Source of the DNA: Endomychus coccineus
Lineage: Eukaryota > Arthropoda > Insecta > Coleoptera > Endomychidae
NCBI GenBank assembly: GCA_958510875.1
Contig: OY294070.1
Span: 43,910,306-43,974,305, forward strand
Direction of reading: 5' to 3'
DNA: 64,000 nucleotides
Below are positions 51,440 to 62,661 of the stretch, in pieces. The notes under the pieces are model-generated. The model ran no database searches and was not told the DNA's origin. It saw only the letters and a program-made list of their open reading frames with translations. A program made the translations under genes and the position numbers. Position 1 is the first letter of the stretch. Each line of letters opens with the position of its first letter.

Positions 51440-52072
51440 AAATATTATATCTACTGTATTGTTTATATTTTCACCTGTCCCACTATGCAATTCCAATTTT
51501 GCTACTACGATTCGATAGAATTTCTTTCTCGCACGAGAGTAACGTTCAGAACGAGAAACGATTGATACGTTGACTATCGTTCTTTCTAGCAACGAGTCAT
51601 TGAAGTCATTCGATGAGAAATCCAACAGACGAATTTCGTTCACCAAACAATATCCTACAATTCCATTTCTCGAACGATATGTTGACTACGATTCGTTTAG
51701 TAGCCAAGTTCTCTCCGAACGAAAGTTACGTTTGGACATAGGAACGAGTGATACATTGACAATTATCCGTTTCAATTTACAATTTCATTTCTTGAACGAG
51801 AACTACGTTCAGAAACAAGAACGATTGATGCGGTCGGTGAAAAATTTGGACGACAAAATTTCTTGACAATAAAATATTTTACAATTTCATTCCTCGAACG
51901 AGAGTAACGTTCAACTTTTCATCAAACGACTTCAACGATTCGGAATTTTGCTGCGCATCAGTTGTTCCTCCTCCAGACGTCGACAGCAATATAAAGAGAA
52001 CGTGATCACGAAGCCACTAGTGCGATTCGACACATCAGATAGATATTACGATAGTTGGAACATAAAACCGAT

Positions 52073-52882
52073 ATGCAGGTATCGCTACCGTCATCGTCTA
52101 CCGAGACCTACCAGAACAAACGTTGCAGTCACGTAACGGAACGAGTTTTTCGTCCGCTACAAGAAGTGCCGATCGATATCAAAAAAAAAAGTTACGAGGG
52201 TGAAATATAACTTGAAAAATTTCGTAATTGAGATTTTGCACGGTCGTGGTATACAATTATATCATAAAGATATGCGATTTTCTTTCAATGTCGTCGATGC
52301 GTATATTTGTGGATGGGAAATGTATCTTTTTCTAACCAATTTCGAGTCGTCACAACATCCATCGATATCATCGTTACCATCGATATCGTCTTCGTCAGCA
52401 GCGACGGTGTGTTTATCAAGCGAAGTTGCTAACATCGTTGACTACATCAGTTTTATGAGGTGTACTTTTTTTCAAAGTTTGTTGTATATCCTCATCCATC
52501 GATCGACTCCCCACTGTATTACATTATCAATTCGAGAACCGATTCCGCAAACCATCTCAATGAGCGTACACGACACATTTATTTGCTGTTGCGTGAGAGA
52601 ACTAGGTCGACTGGGTTCTTCGAATTTTTTGTAGATTCGACGGTATCGCCGAGATCATTGAAAATGTTGGCATTACGATTTATTTTCACAAATCAGCATC
52701 TGATGTTTATTTTTTGCAAATACTATATCAATCGGTTAGAGCTGAATCATGAGATTCGTCACGCGTACGATCGATACGGCATATTAAAGTACGATCTGGT
52801 TGGCCGACTCATCGACAAAATTGAAAAAACGTTCGTCAGGAATCGTGTTCGGCCATCGACACAATTGAATTTGAAAGTGTGA
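52073..52882 (+). pseudogene. Broken copy of the 439-aa gene
   Basis: Compared with 55262-56581 this copy has an A-run of ten instead of eight near 52171, which shifts the frame, and a 510-bp deletion joining the codons for SLLYI to those before HRSTPH-equivalent sequence, with a two-base microhomology. The C-terminal coding region is otherwise preserved to the same stop. Confidence 0.8.
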
Positions 52883-53029
52883 AATTTATTAATAAAAATA
52901 TATTCTCAAATGTTTTTGTTTTATTCTCCGTAATTGCAGTGATCCGATACATCACAGGGTCGTCAGTTCAAAAGATAACCGAACCTCGAAGTAATCCACC
53001 GGTGGAATTTCGTTCCAACAAATTTCACT

Positions 53030-53625
53030 CGAGATAAAACTGTTCCAATCCTCGAACGAAAATTACGTTCAAAGTTTTTGCAGCTCGAAGAAATCCACCG
53101 GTGAGATTTCGTTTCGACAATCGATCGTTCGACGAGAGATTCTAGGCGGACAAAGTTTGTTCATCAGAAAATATATTACGATTTCATTTCTCGAACGAGA
53201 GTTACGTTCAAAGTTTTTGTAGCTCGAAGAAATCTACCGGTGGAATTTCGTTTCAACAATCAATCGTTCGACGAGAGATTCTAGACAGACAAAGTTTGTT
53301 CATCATAAAATAATTTACGATTTCATTTCTCGAACGAGAGTTACGTTCAAAGTTTTTGTAGCTCGAAGAAATCCACCGGTGGAATTTCGTTTCAACAACC
53401 AATCGTTCGACGAGAGATTTTAGGTGGACAACGTTTGTTCATCAGAAAATATTTTACGATTTCATTTCTCGAACGAGAGTTACGTTCAAAGTTTTTGCAG
53501 CTCGAAGAAATCCACCGGTGAGATTTCGTTCCAACAAATTTTACTCGATATAAAACTGCTTTTCGATAACGCTCGTGTGCATGACAAGGAACATATGAAC
53601 GAAAGTTACGTTCGGAAAGAGACAC
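53030..53625 (+). repeat. 139-bp hr-like repeats, first set
   Basis: CTCGAACGAGAGTTACGTTC or a one- or two-base variant begins at 53051, 53190, 53329 and 53468, an exact 139-bp period. Each unit also holds CGTTCGACGAGAGATT and CCACCGGTGGAATTTCG. TCTCGAACGAGA is an imperfect palindrome and GAACGTAACTCTCGTTC has 5-bp inverted arms. This layout resembles baculovirus-type homologous regions, which act as enhancers and origins; that role is not shown here. Confidence 0.8.
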
Positions 53626-53639
53626 GATCGATACGTTGA

Positions 53640-54130
53640 CTATGATTCGTTTGAAGCGAAAAGTCACGCAACAAAATTCCGAATTGTAGAAGTTGATCGG
53701 TGACACATTTATCCGACCAAATTTCTCGACAAGAAAATATTTTACAATTTCATCTCTCGAATAAGCGTAACGTTGAGAACGAAGAACGATCGATGCGTTG
53801 ACTACTACCGTCTTGTCTAGCGATACGTCCTGAAAGTCGTTCGGTGAGACATCCAACAGATGAATTTCGTTCACCAGACAATATTCTACAAATTTATTCC
53901 TCGAACGATGATTACGTTCAAAATGAGAAACGAGCGATACGTTGATCACTATTCTTTCAGAGCGATGGGTCATGCAGCAAAATTGTGAACCGTTCGTTAG
54001 AAGTGAAATTACATCGAAAATATAAAACATTCCTTGATACACGGAAGGATATATTTCAAGAACCATTTTCCATACCACAAACGAATACGGCTGCATATTT
54101 CCGTTTTCTTCCTTTACAATGCAGTGCATA
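53640..54130 (+). repeat. Palindromic leader of the acidic-protein gene
   Basis: Diverged palindrome units (CGAATAAGCGTAACGTTGAG, CGAACGATGATTACGTTC) alternate with GATCGATGCGTTGACTACTA-type text at about 170-bp spacing, followed by the leader of about 150 bp that is also found upstream of Fanzor. Equivalent blocks lie at 50270-50770, 57340-57830 and 61040-61530. Confidence 0.6.
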
Positions 54131-54217
54131 TATATATGTTCCCAAGTAACGTACGGTTCAGTTCGCAATCGTAGTTTGTACGACATCGTTCGACCAAATC
54201 GATCATAATACCGTAAT

Positions 54218-54628
54218 ATGTCAGATAAAAACGAAAAATTATTGTCCGGTGTGACAGCTAGTGAACAATCCAAAAAACGTGAGATACGGTGGAGACCGCT
54301 GGAAAGAACATGCGAAGCGATGGAGGATTGTGCAGTTCGCAATCGTAGTTTGTACGACATCGTTCGACCAAATCGATCATTCTACCGTAACATTACAGAT
54401 AAAAACAAAAAATTATTGTCCGGTGTGACAGCTAGTGAACAATCCAAAAAACGTGAGGTACGTTGGAGACCGCTGGAAAGAACATGCGAAGCGATGGAGG
54501 ATTGGTCGGACCTCTACGATGCCATCTGGCGACAACTCGAGTATGAAGAGAATTATGACAAATATGAGCTAGAAGAATATGAATTTCAACAATTTTGTGA
54601 AAAATGGCTGGGAGAAGACAGTAAATAA
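54218..54628 (+). CDS. Acidic EWL-family protein, copy B
   Basis: 136 residues: two 58-residue basic units (MSDKNEKLLSGVTASEQ and the diverged KNKKLLSGVTASEQSKKREV, each with RWRPLERTCEAMED), then DWSDLYDAIWRQLEYEENYD and ELEEYEFQQFCEKWLGEDSK. No known domain recognised; the C-terminal domain is shared with the 39098 protein. It is first in the cassette, with the 439-aa gene about 630 bp downstream on the same strand. The stop codon overlaps AATAAA. Confidence 0.7.
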   Translation: MSDKNEKLLSGVTASEQSKKREIRWRPLERTCEAMEDCAVRNRSLYDIVRPNRSFYRNITDKNKKLLSGVTASEQSKKREVRWRPLERTCEAMEDWSDLYDAIWRQLEYEENYDKYELEEYEFQQFCEKWLGEDSK

Positions 54629-54634
54629 AAATAT
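54624..54634 (+). terminator. AATAAA overlapping the acidic-gene stop
   Basis: AGTAAATAAAAAT: the TAA stop lies inside the polyadenylation signal. Repeated at 51439, 58327 and 62028. Confidence 0.5.
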
Positions 54635-54639
54635 TATAT

Positions 54640-55135
54640 CTACTGTATTGTTTATATTTTCACCTGTCCCACTATGCAATTCCAATTTTGCTACTAAGAT
54701 TCGATAGAATTTCTTTCTCGCACGAGAGTAACGTTCAGAACGAGAAACGATTGATACGTTGACTATCGTTCTTTCTAGCAACGAGTCATTGAAGTCATTC
54801 GATGAGAAATCCAACAGACGAATTTCGTTCACCAAACAATATCCTACAATTCCATTTCTCGAACGATATGTTGACTACGATTCGTTTAGTAGCCAAGTTC
54901 TCTCCGAACGAAAGTTACGTTTCGACATAGGAACGAGTGATACATTGACAATTATCCGTTTCAATTTACAATTTCATTTCTTGAACGAGAACTACGTTCA
55001 GAAACAAGAACGATTGATGCGGTCGGTGAAAAATTTGGACGACAAAATTTCTTGACAAGAAAATATTTTACAATTTCATTCCTCGAACGAGAGTAACGTT
55101 CAACTTTTCATCAAACGACTTCAACGATTCGGAAT
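54640..55135 (+). repeat. Intergenic palindromic block between cassette genes
   Basis: Five palindrome variants (CTCGCACGAGAGTAACGTTC, CTCGAACGATATGTTGACTA, TCCGAACGAAAGTTACGTTT, CTTGAACGAGAACTACGTTC, CTCGAACGAGAGTAACGTTC) between the acidic gene and the 439-aa gene. The open frames of 88-98 codons here are translations of these repeats and are not called. Equivalent blocks are at about 51450-51945, 58340-58835 and 62040-62535. Confidence 0.65.
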
Positions 55136-55178
55136 TTTGCTGCGCATCAGTTGTTCCTCCTCCAGATGTCGACAGCAA

Positions 55179-55185
55179 TATAAAG
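55179..55185 (+). promoter_or_regulatory. TATA box of the 439-aa gene
   Basis: TATAAAG, 77-83 bases before the ATG at 55262, with an ATCAGA initiator-like word between. Conserved in copies C and D at the equivalent positions. Confidence 0.4.
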
Positions 55186-55261
55186 AGAACGTGATCACGA
55201 AGCCACTAGTGCGATTCGACACATCAGATAGATATTACGATAGTTGGAACATAAAACCGAT

Positions 55262-56581
55262 ATGCAGGTATCGCTGCCGTCATCGTCTACCGGGACCTAC
55301 CAGAACAAACGTTGCAGTCACGTAACGGAACGAGTTTTTCGTCCGCTACAAGAAGTGTCGATCGAAATCAAAAAAAAAGTTACGAGGGTGAAATATAACT
55401 TGAAAAATTTCGTAATTGAGATTTTGCACGGTCGTGGTATACAATTATATCATAAAGATATGCGATTTTCTTTCAATGTCGTCGATGCGTATATTTGTGG
55501 ATGGGAAATGTATCTTTTTCTAACCAATTTCGAGTCGTCACAACATCCATCGATATCATCGTTACCATCGATATCGTCTTCGTCAGCAGCGACGGTGTGT
55601 TTATCAAGCGAAGTTGCTAACATCGTTGACTACATCAGTTTTATGAGGTGTACTTTTTTTCAAAGTTTGTTGTATATCGATAATTTTTTTGAAAGTTTGT
55701 TGCATATCGATGTGTTTTACAATCGATCGGCAATCATATACGCTCTGATATTCCGAGCGTTTAACGACGATAGTTCGTCATTACACGATTTGTTGCAGTG
55801 TGACTCGGACATCGACATCGTTGTCATGTGCTTCAGACATATGTTCACGGAACACACGTATTACAAAATTAGTTTGCCGCATTTACTCGATAATCTCACA
55901 GCATTGAAAACGAAAAATTACTTGACGGATGTACGTCATGTTCGTAAACTGATCATGACATTTGTTCCTTATTGCTCGGCCGATCACACGAAAATTAAAT
56001 TCGATAGCAATGTCACCTATCGAAAAATTGCGACTATCGCCGTTATATTTTTGTTGGCCACTCATAATAGCCTGCAATCGAACGAAGAAGATGTTAATTT
56101 TCTGGAGGAATTGAAATTACATTGCTATCGCAATGATCGGTGTTCGATTTTTACAGCAATTTCGTTGTTGTATCCGTTTATATCGAGTCCTCATCCATCG
56201 ATCGACTCCCCACTGTATTACATTATCAATTCGAGAACCGATTCCGCAAACCATCTCAATGAGCGTACACGACACATTTATTTGCTGTTGCGTGAGAGAA
56301 CTAGGTCGACTGGGTTCTTCGAATTTTTTGTAGATTCGACGGTATCGCCGAGATCATTGAAAATGTTGGCATTACGATTTATTTTCACAAATCAGCATCT
56401 GATGTTTATTTTTTGCAAATACTATATCAATCGGTTAGAGCTGAATCATGAGATTCGTCACGCGTACGATCGATACGGCATATTAAAGTACGATCTGGTT
56501 GGCCGACTCATCGACAAAATTGAAAAAACGTTCGTCAGGAATCGTGTTCGGCCATCGACACAATTGAATTTGAAAGTGTGA
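55262..56581 (+). CDS. Unknown ~439-aa cassette protein, copy B
   Basis: I chose the first ATG (MQVSLPSSSTGTYQ). A basic N-terminal segment (IKKKVTRVKYNLKNFVIEIL) leads into an aromatic region (YICGWEMYLFLTNF), a Ser-rich linker (SISSLPSISSSSAATVC), and a duplicated FFQSLLYIDN / FFESLLHIDV motif. A helical, Cys-containing domain follows (ALIFRAFNDDSSSLHDLLQC, DIVVMCFRHMF, HVRKLIMTFVPYC), and then a basic C-terminus (LVGRLIDKIEKTFVRN). The 439-residue frame has no close family I recognise. No signal peptide. AATAAA lies 14 bases after the TGA. Intact and nearly identical in copies B, C and D, so it is recently amplified. Confidence 0.7.
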   Translation: MQVSLPSSSTGTYQNKRCSHVTERVFRPLQEVSIEIKKKVTRVKYNLKNFVIEILHGRGIQLYHKDMRFSFNVVDAYICGWEMYLFLTNFESSQHPSISSLPSISSSSAATVCLSSEVANIVDYISFMRCTFFQSLLYIDNFFESLLHIDVFYNRSAIIYALIFRAFNDDSSSLHDLLQCDSDIDIVVMCFRHMFTEHTYYKISLPHLLDNLTALKTKNYLTDVRHVRKLIMTFVPYCSADHTKIKFDSNVTYRKIATIAVIFLLATHNSLQSNEEDVNFLEELKLHCYRNDRCSIFTAISLLYPFISSPHPSIDSPLYYIINSRTDSANHLNERTRHIYLLLRERTRSTGFFEFFVDSTVSPRSLKMLALRFIFTNQHLMFIFCKYYINRLELNHEIRHAYDRYGILKYDLVGRLIDKIEKTFVRNRVRPSTQLNLKV

Positions 56582-56728
56582 AATTTATTAATAAAAATAT
56601 ATTCTCAAATGTTTTTGTTTTATTCTCCGTAATTGCAGTGATCCGATACATCACAGGGTCGTCAGTTCAAAAGATAACCGAACCTCGAAGTAATCCACCG
56701 GTGGAATTTCGTTCCAACAAATTTCACT

Positions 56729-57324
56729 CGAGATAAAACTGTTCCAATCCTCGAACGAAAATTACGTTCAAAGTTTTTGCAGCTCGAAGAAATCCACCGG
56801 TGAGATTTCGTTTCGACAATCGATCGTTCGACGAGAGATTCTAGGCGGACAAAGTTTGTTCATCAGAAAATATATTACGATTTCATTTCTCGAACGAGAG
56901 TTACGTTCAAAGTTTTTGTAGCTCGAAGAAATCTACCGGTGGAATTTCGTTTCAACAATCAATCGTTCGACGAGAGATTCTAGACAGACAAAGTTTGTTC
57001 ATCATAAAATAATTTACGATTTCATTTCTCGAACGAGAGTTACGTTCAAAGTTTTTGTAGCTCGAAGAAATCCACCGGTGGAATTTCGTTTCAACAACCA
57101 ATCGTTCGACGAGAGATTCTAGGTGGACAACGTTTGTTCATCAGAAAATATTTTACGATTTCATTTCTCGAACGAGAGTTACGTTCAAAGTTTTTGCAGC
57201 TCGAAGAAATCCACCGGTGAGATTTCGTTCCAACAAATTTTACTCGATATAAAACTGCTTTTCGATAACGCTCGTGTGCATGACAAGGAACATATGAACG
57301 AAAGTTACGTTCGGAAAGAGACAC
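56729..57324 (+). repeat. 139-bp hr-like repeats, second set
   Basis: Same four-unit structure as at 53030-53625; units at 56750, 56889, 57028 and 57167. Confidence 0.8.
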
Positions 57325-57916
57325 GATCGATACGTTGACTATGATTCGTTTGAAGCGAAAAGTCACGCAACAAAATTCCGAATTGTAGAAGTTGATCGGT
57401 GACACATTTATCCGACCAAATTTCTCGACAAGAAAATATTTTACAATTTCATCTCTCGAATAAGCGTAACGTTGAGAACGAAGAACGATCGATGCGTTGA
57501 CTACTACCGTCTTGTCTAGCGATACGTCCTGAAAGTCGTTCGGTGAGACATCCAACAGATGAATTTCGTTCACCAGACAATATTCTACAAATTTATTCCT
57601 CGAACGATGATTACGTTCAAAATGAGAAACGAGCGATACGTTGATCACTATTCTTTCAGAGCGATGGGTCATGCAGCAAAATTGCGAACCGTTCGTTAGA
57701 AGTGAAATTACATCGAAAATATAAAACATTCCTTGATACACGGAAGGATATATTTCAAGAACCATTTTCCATACCACAAACGAATACGGCTGCATATTTC
57801 CGTTTTCTTCCTTTACAATGCAGTGCATATATATATGTTCCCAAGTAACGTACGGTTCAGTTCGCAATCGTAGTTTGTACGACATCGTTCGACCAAATCG
57901 ATCATAATACCGTAAT

Positions 57917-58327
57917 ATGTCAGATAAAAACGAAAAATTATTGTCCGGTGTGACAGCTAGTGAACAATCCAAAAAACGTGAGATACGGTGGAGACCGCTG
58001 GAAAGAACATGCGAAGCGATGGAGGATTGTGCAGTTCGCAATCGTAGTTTGTACGACATCGTTCGACCAAATCGATCATTCTACCGTAACATTACAGATA
58101 AAAACAAAAAATTGTTGTCCGGTGTGACAGCTAGTGAACAATCCAAAAAACGTGAGGTACGTTGGAGACCGCTGGAAAGAACATGCGAAGCGATGGAGGA
58201 TTGGTCGGACCTCTACGATGCCATCTGGCGACAACTCGAGTATGAAGAGAATTATGACAAATATGAGCTAGAAGAATATGAATTTCAACAATTTTGTGAA
58301 AAATGGCTGGGAGAAGACAGTAAATAA
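57917..58327 (+). CDS. Acidic EWL-family protein, copy C
   Basis: 136 residues with the same sequence as copy B apart from silent changes (for example a Leu codon near 58112). Same two-unit structure, acidic C-terminal domain and stop/AATAAA overlap. Confidence 0.7.
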   Translation: MSDKNEKLLSGVTASEQSKKREIRWRPLERTCEAMEDCAVRNRSLYDIVRPNRSFYRNITDKNKKLLSGVTASEQSKKREVRWRPLERTCEAMEDWSDLYDAIWRQLEYEENYDKYELEEYEFQQFCEKWLGEDSK

Positions 58328-58960
58328 AAATATTATATCTACTGTATTGTTTATATTTTCACCTGTCCCACTATGCAATTCCAATTTTGCTACTAAGATT
58401 CGATAGAATTTCTTTCTCGCACGAGAGTAACGTTCAGAACGAGAAACGATTGATACGTTGACTATCGTTCTTTCTAGCAACGAGTCATTGAAGTCATTCG
58501 ATGAGAAATCCAACAGACGAATTTCGTTCACCAAACAATATCCTACAATTCCATTTCTCGAACGATATGTTGACTACGATTCGTTTAGTAGCCAAGTTCT
58601 CTCCGAACGAAAGTTACGTTTCGACATAGGAACGAGTGATACATTGACAATTATCCGTTTCAATTTACAATTTCATTTCTTGAACGAGAACTACGTTCAG
58701 AAACAAGAACGATTGATGCGGTCGGTGAAAAATTTGGACGACAAAATTTCTTGACAAGAAAATATTTTACAATTTCATTCCTCGAACGAGAGTAACGTTC
58801 AACTTTTCATCAAACGACTTCAACGATTCGGAATTTTGCTGCGCATCAGTTGTTCCTCCTCCAGACGTCGACAGCAATATAAAGAGAACGTGATCACGAA
58901 GCCACTAGTGCGATTCGACACATCAGATAGATATTACGATAGTTGGAACATAAAACCGAT

Positions 58961-60280
58961 ATGCAGGTATCGCTGCCGTCATCGTCTACCGGGACCTACC
59001 AGAACAAACGTTGCAGTCACGTAACGGAACGAGTTTTTCGTCCGCTACAAGAAGTGCCGATCGATATCAAAAAAAAAGTTACGAGGGTGAAATATAACTT
59101 GAAAAATTTCGTAATTGAGATTTTGCACGGTCGTGGTATACAATTATATCATAAAGATATGCGATTTTCTTTCAATGTCGTCGATGCGTATATTTGTGGA
59201 TGGGAAATGTATCTTTTTCTAACCAATTTCGAGTCGTCACAACATCCATCGATATCATCGTTACCATCGATATCGTCTTCGTCAGCAGCGACGGTGTGTT
59301 TATCAAGCGAAGTTGCTAACATCGTTGACTACATCAGTTTTATGAGGTGTACTTTTTTTCAAAGTTTGTTGTATATCGATAATTTTTTTGAAAGTTTGTT
59401 TCATATCGATGTGTTTTACAATCGATCGGCAATCATATACGCTCTGATATTCCGAGCGTTTAACGACGATAGTTCGTCATTACACGATTTGTTGCAGTGT
59501 GACTCGGACATCGACATCGTTGTCATGTGCTTCAGACATATGTTCACGGAACACACGTATTACAAAATTAGTTTGCCGCATTTACTCGATAATCTCACAG
59601 CATTGAAAACGAAAAATTACTTGACGGATGTACGTCATGTTCGTAAACTGATTATGACATTTGTTCCTTATTGCTCGGCCGATCACACGAAAATTAAATT
59701 CGATAGCAATGTCACCTATCGAAAAATTGCGACTATCGCCGTTATATTTTTGTTGGCCACTCATAATAGCCTGCAATCGAACGAAGAAGATGTTAATTTT
59801 CTGGAGGAATTGAAATTACATTGCTATCGCAATGATCGGTGTTCGATTTTTACAGCAATTTCGTTGTTGTATCCGTTTATATCGAGTCCTCATCCATCGA
59901 TCGACTCCCCACTGTATTACATTATCAATTCGAGAACCGATTCCGCAAACCATCTCAATGAGCGTACACGACACATTTATTTGCTGTTGCGTGAGAGAAC
60001 TAGGTCGACTGGGTTCTTCGAATTTTTTGTAGATTCGACGGTATCGCCGAGATCATTGAAAATGTTGGCATTACGATTTATTTTCACAAATCAGCATCTG
60101 ATGTTTATTTTTTGCAAATACTATATCAATCGGTTAGAGCTGAATCATGAGATTCGTCACGCGTACGATCGATACGGCATATTAAAGTACGATCTGGTTG
60201 GCCGACTCATCGACAAAATTGAAAAAACGTTCGTCAGGAATCGTGTTCGGCCATCGACACAATTGAATTTGAAAGTGTGA
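58961..60280 (+). CDS. Unknown ~439-aa cassette protein, copy C
   Basis: Intact frame from the ATG equivalent to copy B. Seen differences are VPIDIKKK in place of VSIEIKKK and FESLF in place of FESLL. The retention of an open frame with amino-acid changes is compatible with a functional gene or with very recent duplication. Confidence 0.7.
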   Translation: MQVSLPSSSTGTYQNKRCSHVTERVFRPLQEVPIDIKKKVTRVKYNLKNFVIEILHGRGIQLYHKDMRFSFNVVDAYICGWEMYLFLTNFESSQHPSISSLPSISSSSAATVCLSSEVANIVDYISFMRCTFFQSLLYIDNFFESLFHIDVFYNRSAIIYALIFRAFNDDSSSLHDLLQCDSDIDIVVMCFRHMFTEHTYYKISLPHLLDNLTALKTKNYLTDVRHVRKLIMTFVPYCSADHTKIKFDSNVTYRKIATIAVIFLLATHNSLQSNEEDVNFLEELKLHCYRNDRCSIFTAISLLYPFISSPHPSIDSPLYYIINSRTDSANHLNERTRHIYLLLRERTRSTGFFEFFVDSTVSPRSLKMLALRFIFTNQHLMFIFCKYYINRLELNHEIRHAYDRYGILKYDLVGRLIDKIEKTFVRNRVRPSTQLNLKV

Positions 60281-60427
60281 AATTTATTAATAAAAATATA
60301 TTCTCAAATGTTTTTGTTTTATTCTCCGTAATTGCAGTGATCCGATACATCACAGGGTCGTCAGTTCAAAAGATAACCGAACCTCGAAGTAATCCACCGG
60401 TGGAATTTCGTTCCAACAAATTTCACT

Positions 60428-61023
60428 CGAGATAAAACTGTTCCAATCCTCGAACGAAAATTACGTTCAAAGTTTTTGCAGCTCGAAGAAATCCACCGGT
60501 GAGATTTCGTTTCGACAATCGATCGTTCGACGAGAGATTCTAGGCGGACAAAGTTTGTTCATCAGAAAATATATTACGATTTCATTTCTCGAACGAGAGT
60601 TACGTTCAAAGTTTTTGTAGCTCGAAGAAATCTACCGGTGGAATTTCGTTTCAACAATCAATCGTTCGACGAGAGATTCTAGACAGACAAAGTTTGTTCA
60701 TCATAAAATAATTTACGATTTCATTTCTCGAACGAGAGTTACGTTCAAAGTTTTTGTAGCTCGAAGAAATCCACCGGTGGAATTTCGTTTCAACAACCAA
60801 TCGTTCGACGAGAGATTCTAGGTGGACAACGTTTGTTCATCAGAAAATATTTTACGATTTCATTTCTCGAACGAGAGTTACGTTCAAAGTTTTTGCAGCT
60901 CGAAGAAATCCACCGGTGAGATTTCGTTCCAACAAATTTTACTCGATATAAAACTGCTTTTCGATAACGCTCGTGTGCATGACAAGGAACATATGAACGA
61001 AAGTTACGTTCGGAAAGAGACAC
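60428..61023 (+). repeat. 139-bp hr-like repeats, third set
   Basis: Same four-unit structure; units at 60449, 60588, 60727 and 60866. Confidence 0.8.
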
Positions 61024-61617
61024 GATCGATACGTTGACTATGATTCGTTTGAAGCGAAAAGTCACGCAACAAAATTCCGAATTGTAGAAGTTGATCGGTG
61101 ACACATTTATCCGACCAAATTTCTCGACAAGAAAATATTTTACAATTTCATCTCTCGAATAAGCGTAACGTTGAGAACGAAGAACGATCGATGCGTTGAC
61201 TACTACCGTCTTGTCTAGCGATACGTCCTGAAAGTCGTTCGGTGAGACATCCAACAGATGAATTTCGTTCACCAGACAATATTCTACAAATTTATTCCTC
61301 GAACGATGATTACGTTCAAAATGAGAAACGAGCGATACGTTGATCACTATTCTTTCAGAGCGATGGGTCATGCAGCAAAATTGTGAACCGTTCGTTAGAA
61401 GTGAAATTACATCGAAAATATAAAACATTCCTTGATACACGGAAGGATATATTTCAAGAACCATTTTCCATACCACAAACGAATACGGCTGCATATTTCC
61501 GTTTTCTTCCTTTACAATGCAGTGCATATATATATATGTTCCCAAGTAACGTACGGTTCAGTTCGCAATCGTAGTTTGTACGACATCGTTCGACCAAATC
61601 GATCATAATACCGTAAT

Positions 61618-62028
61618 ATGTCAGATAAAAACGAAAAATTATTGTCCGGTGTGACAGCTAGTGAACAATCCAAAAAACGTGAGATACGGTGGAGACCGCT
61701 GGAAAGAACATGCGAAGCGATGGAGGATTGTGCAGTTCGCAATCGTAGTTTGTACGACATCGTTCGACCAAATCGATCATTCTACCGTAACATTACAGAT
61801 AAAAACAAAAAATTATTGTCCGGTGTGACAGCTAGTGAACAATCCAAAAAACGTGAGGTACGTTGGAGACCGCTGGAAAGAACATGCGAAGCGATGGAGG
61901 ATTGGTCGGACCTCTACGATGCCATCTGGCGACAACTCGAGTATGAAGAGAATTATGACAAATATGAGCTAGAAGAATATGAATTTCAACAATTTTGTGA
62001 AAAATGGCTGGGAGAAGACAGTAAATAA
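61618..62028 (+). CDS. Acidic EWL-family protein, copy D
   Basis: 136 residues, same protein as copies B and C, with the same stop/AATAAA overlap. It stays intact although the antisense frame is broken in this copy by the TA-run expansion upstream. Confidence 0.7.
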   Translation: MSDKNEKLLSGVTASEQSKKREIRWRPLERTCEAMEDCAVRNRSLYDIVRPNRSFYRNITDKNKKLLSGVTASEQSKKREVRWRPLERTCEAMEDWSDLYDAIWRQLEYEENYDKYELEEYEFQQFCEKWLGEDSK

Positions 62029-62661
62029 AAATATTATATCTACTGTATTGTTTATATTTTCACCTGTCCCACTATGCAATTCCAATTTTGCTACTAAGAT
62101 TCGATAGAATTTCTTTCTCGCACGAGAGTAACGTTCAGAACGAGAAACGATTGATACGTTGACTATCGTTCTTTCTAGCAACGAGTCATTGAAGTCATTC
62201 GATGAGAAATCCAACAGACGAATTTCGTTCACCAAACAATATCCTACAATTCCATTTCTCGAACGATATGTTGACTACGATTCGTTTAGTAGCCAAGTTC
62301 TCTCCGAACGAAAGTTACGTTTCGACATAGGAACGAGTGATACATTGACAATTATCCGTTTCAATTTACAATTTCATTTCTTGAACGAGAACTACGTTCA
62401 GAAACAAGAACGATTGATGCGGTCGGTGAAAAATTTGGACGACAAAATTTCTTGACAAGAAAATATTTTACAATTTCATTCCTCGAACGAGAGTAACGTT
62501 CAACTTTTCATCAAACGACTTCAACGATTCGGAATTTTGCTGCGCATCAGTTGTTCCTCCTCCAGACGTCGACAGCAATATAAAGAGAACGTGATCACGA
62601 AGCCACTAGTGCGATTCGACACATCAGATAGATATTACGATAGTTGGAACATAAAACCGAT

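Larger units (their letters stand above)
50266..53628 (+). repeat. Cassette array copy A (degenerate outer copy)
   Basis: 3,363 bp homologous to the 3,699-bp unit. It has an extra 174-bp copy inside the acidic-protein gene and a 510-bp deletion plus a two-base A-run expansion in the larger gene. The left edge is sharp at 50266. Confidence 0.9.
53629..57327 (+). repeat. Cassette array copy B (3,699 bp)
   Basis: A complete unit with both genes open. The landmark CGATACGTTGACTATGATTC starts at 53629, 57328 and 61027, giving an exact period of 3,699 bp. Confidence 0.95.
57328..61026 (+). repeat. Cassette array copy C (3,699 bp)
   Basis: Complete unit, differing from B at only a few positions seen by eye. 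Confidence 0.95.

Noticed and set aside
53030..53625. CRISPR array, because of regular repeats
   Set aside because: The whole 139-bp unit is repeated with no unique spacers; this is a eukaryotic tandem repeat.
53392..54360. Long minus-strand frame of 322 codons in each cassette (also 50200-51171 and 57091-58059)
   Set aside because: It is antisense to the acidic-protein gene and its leader and reads through the palindromic repeats. In copy D a two-base TA-run change breaks it (60790-61545 and 61512-61760), while the plus-strand genes stay intact.
54759..55055. 98-codon plus-strand frames and 88-codon minus-strand frames between the cassette genes
   Set aside because: They translate the CTCGAACGAG/ACGTTC repeat blocks; no start context, homology or independent conservation.
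55137..55325. 62-codon frame just before the 439-aa gene (also copies A, C and D)
   Set aside because: It overlaps the 439-aa gene's promoter and N-terminus in another frame. It is open in all copies only because the copies are nearly identical.
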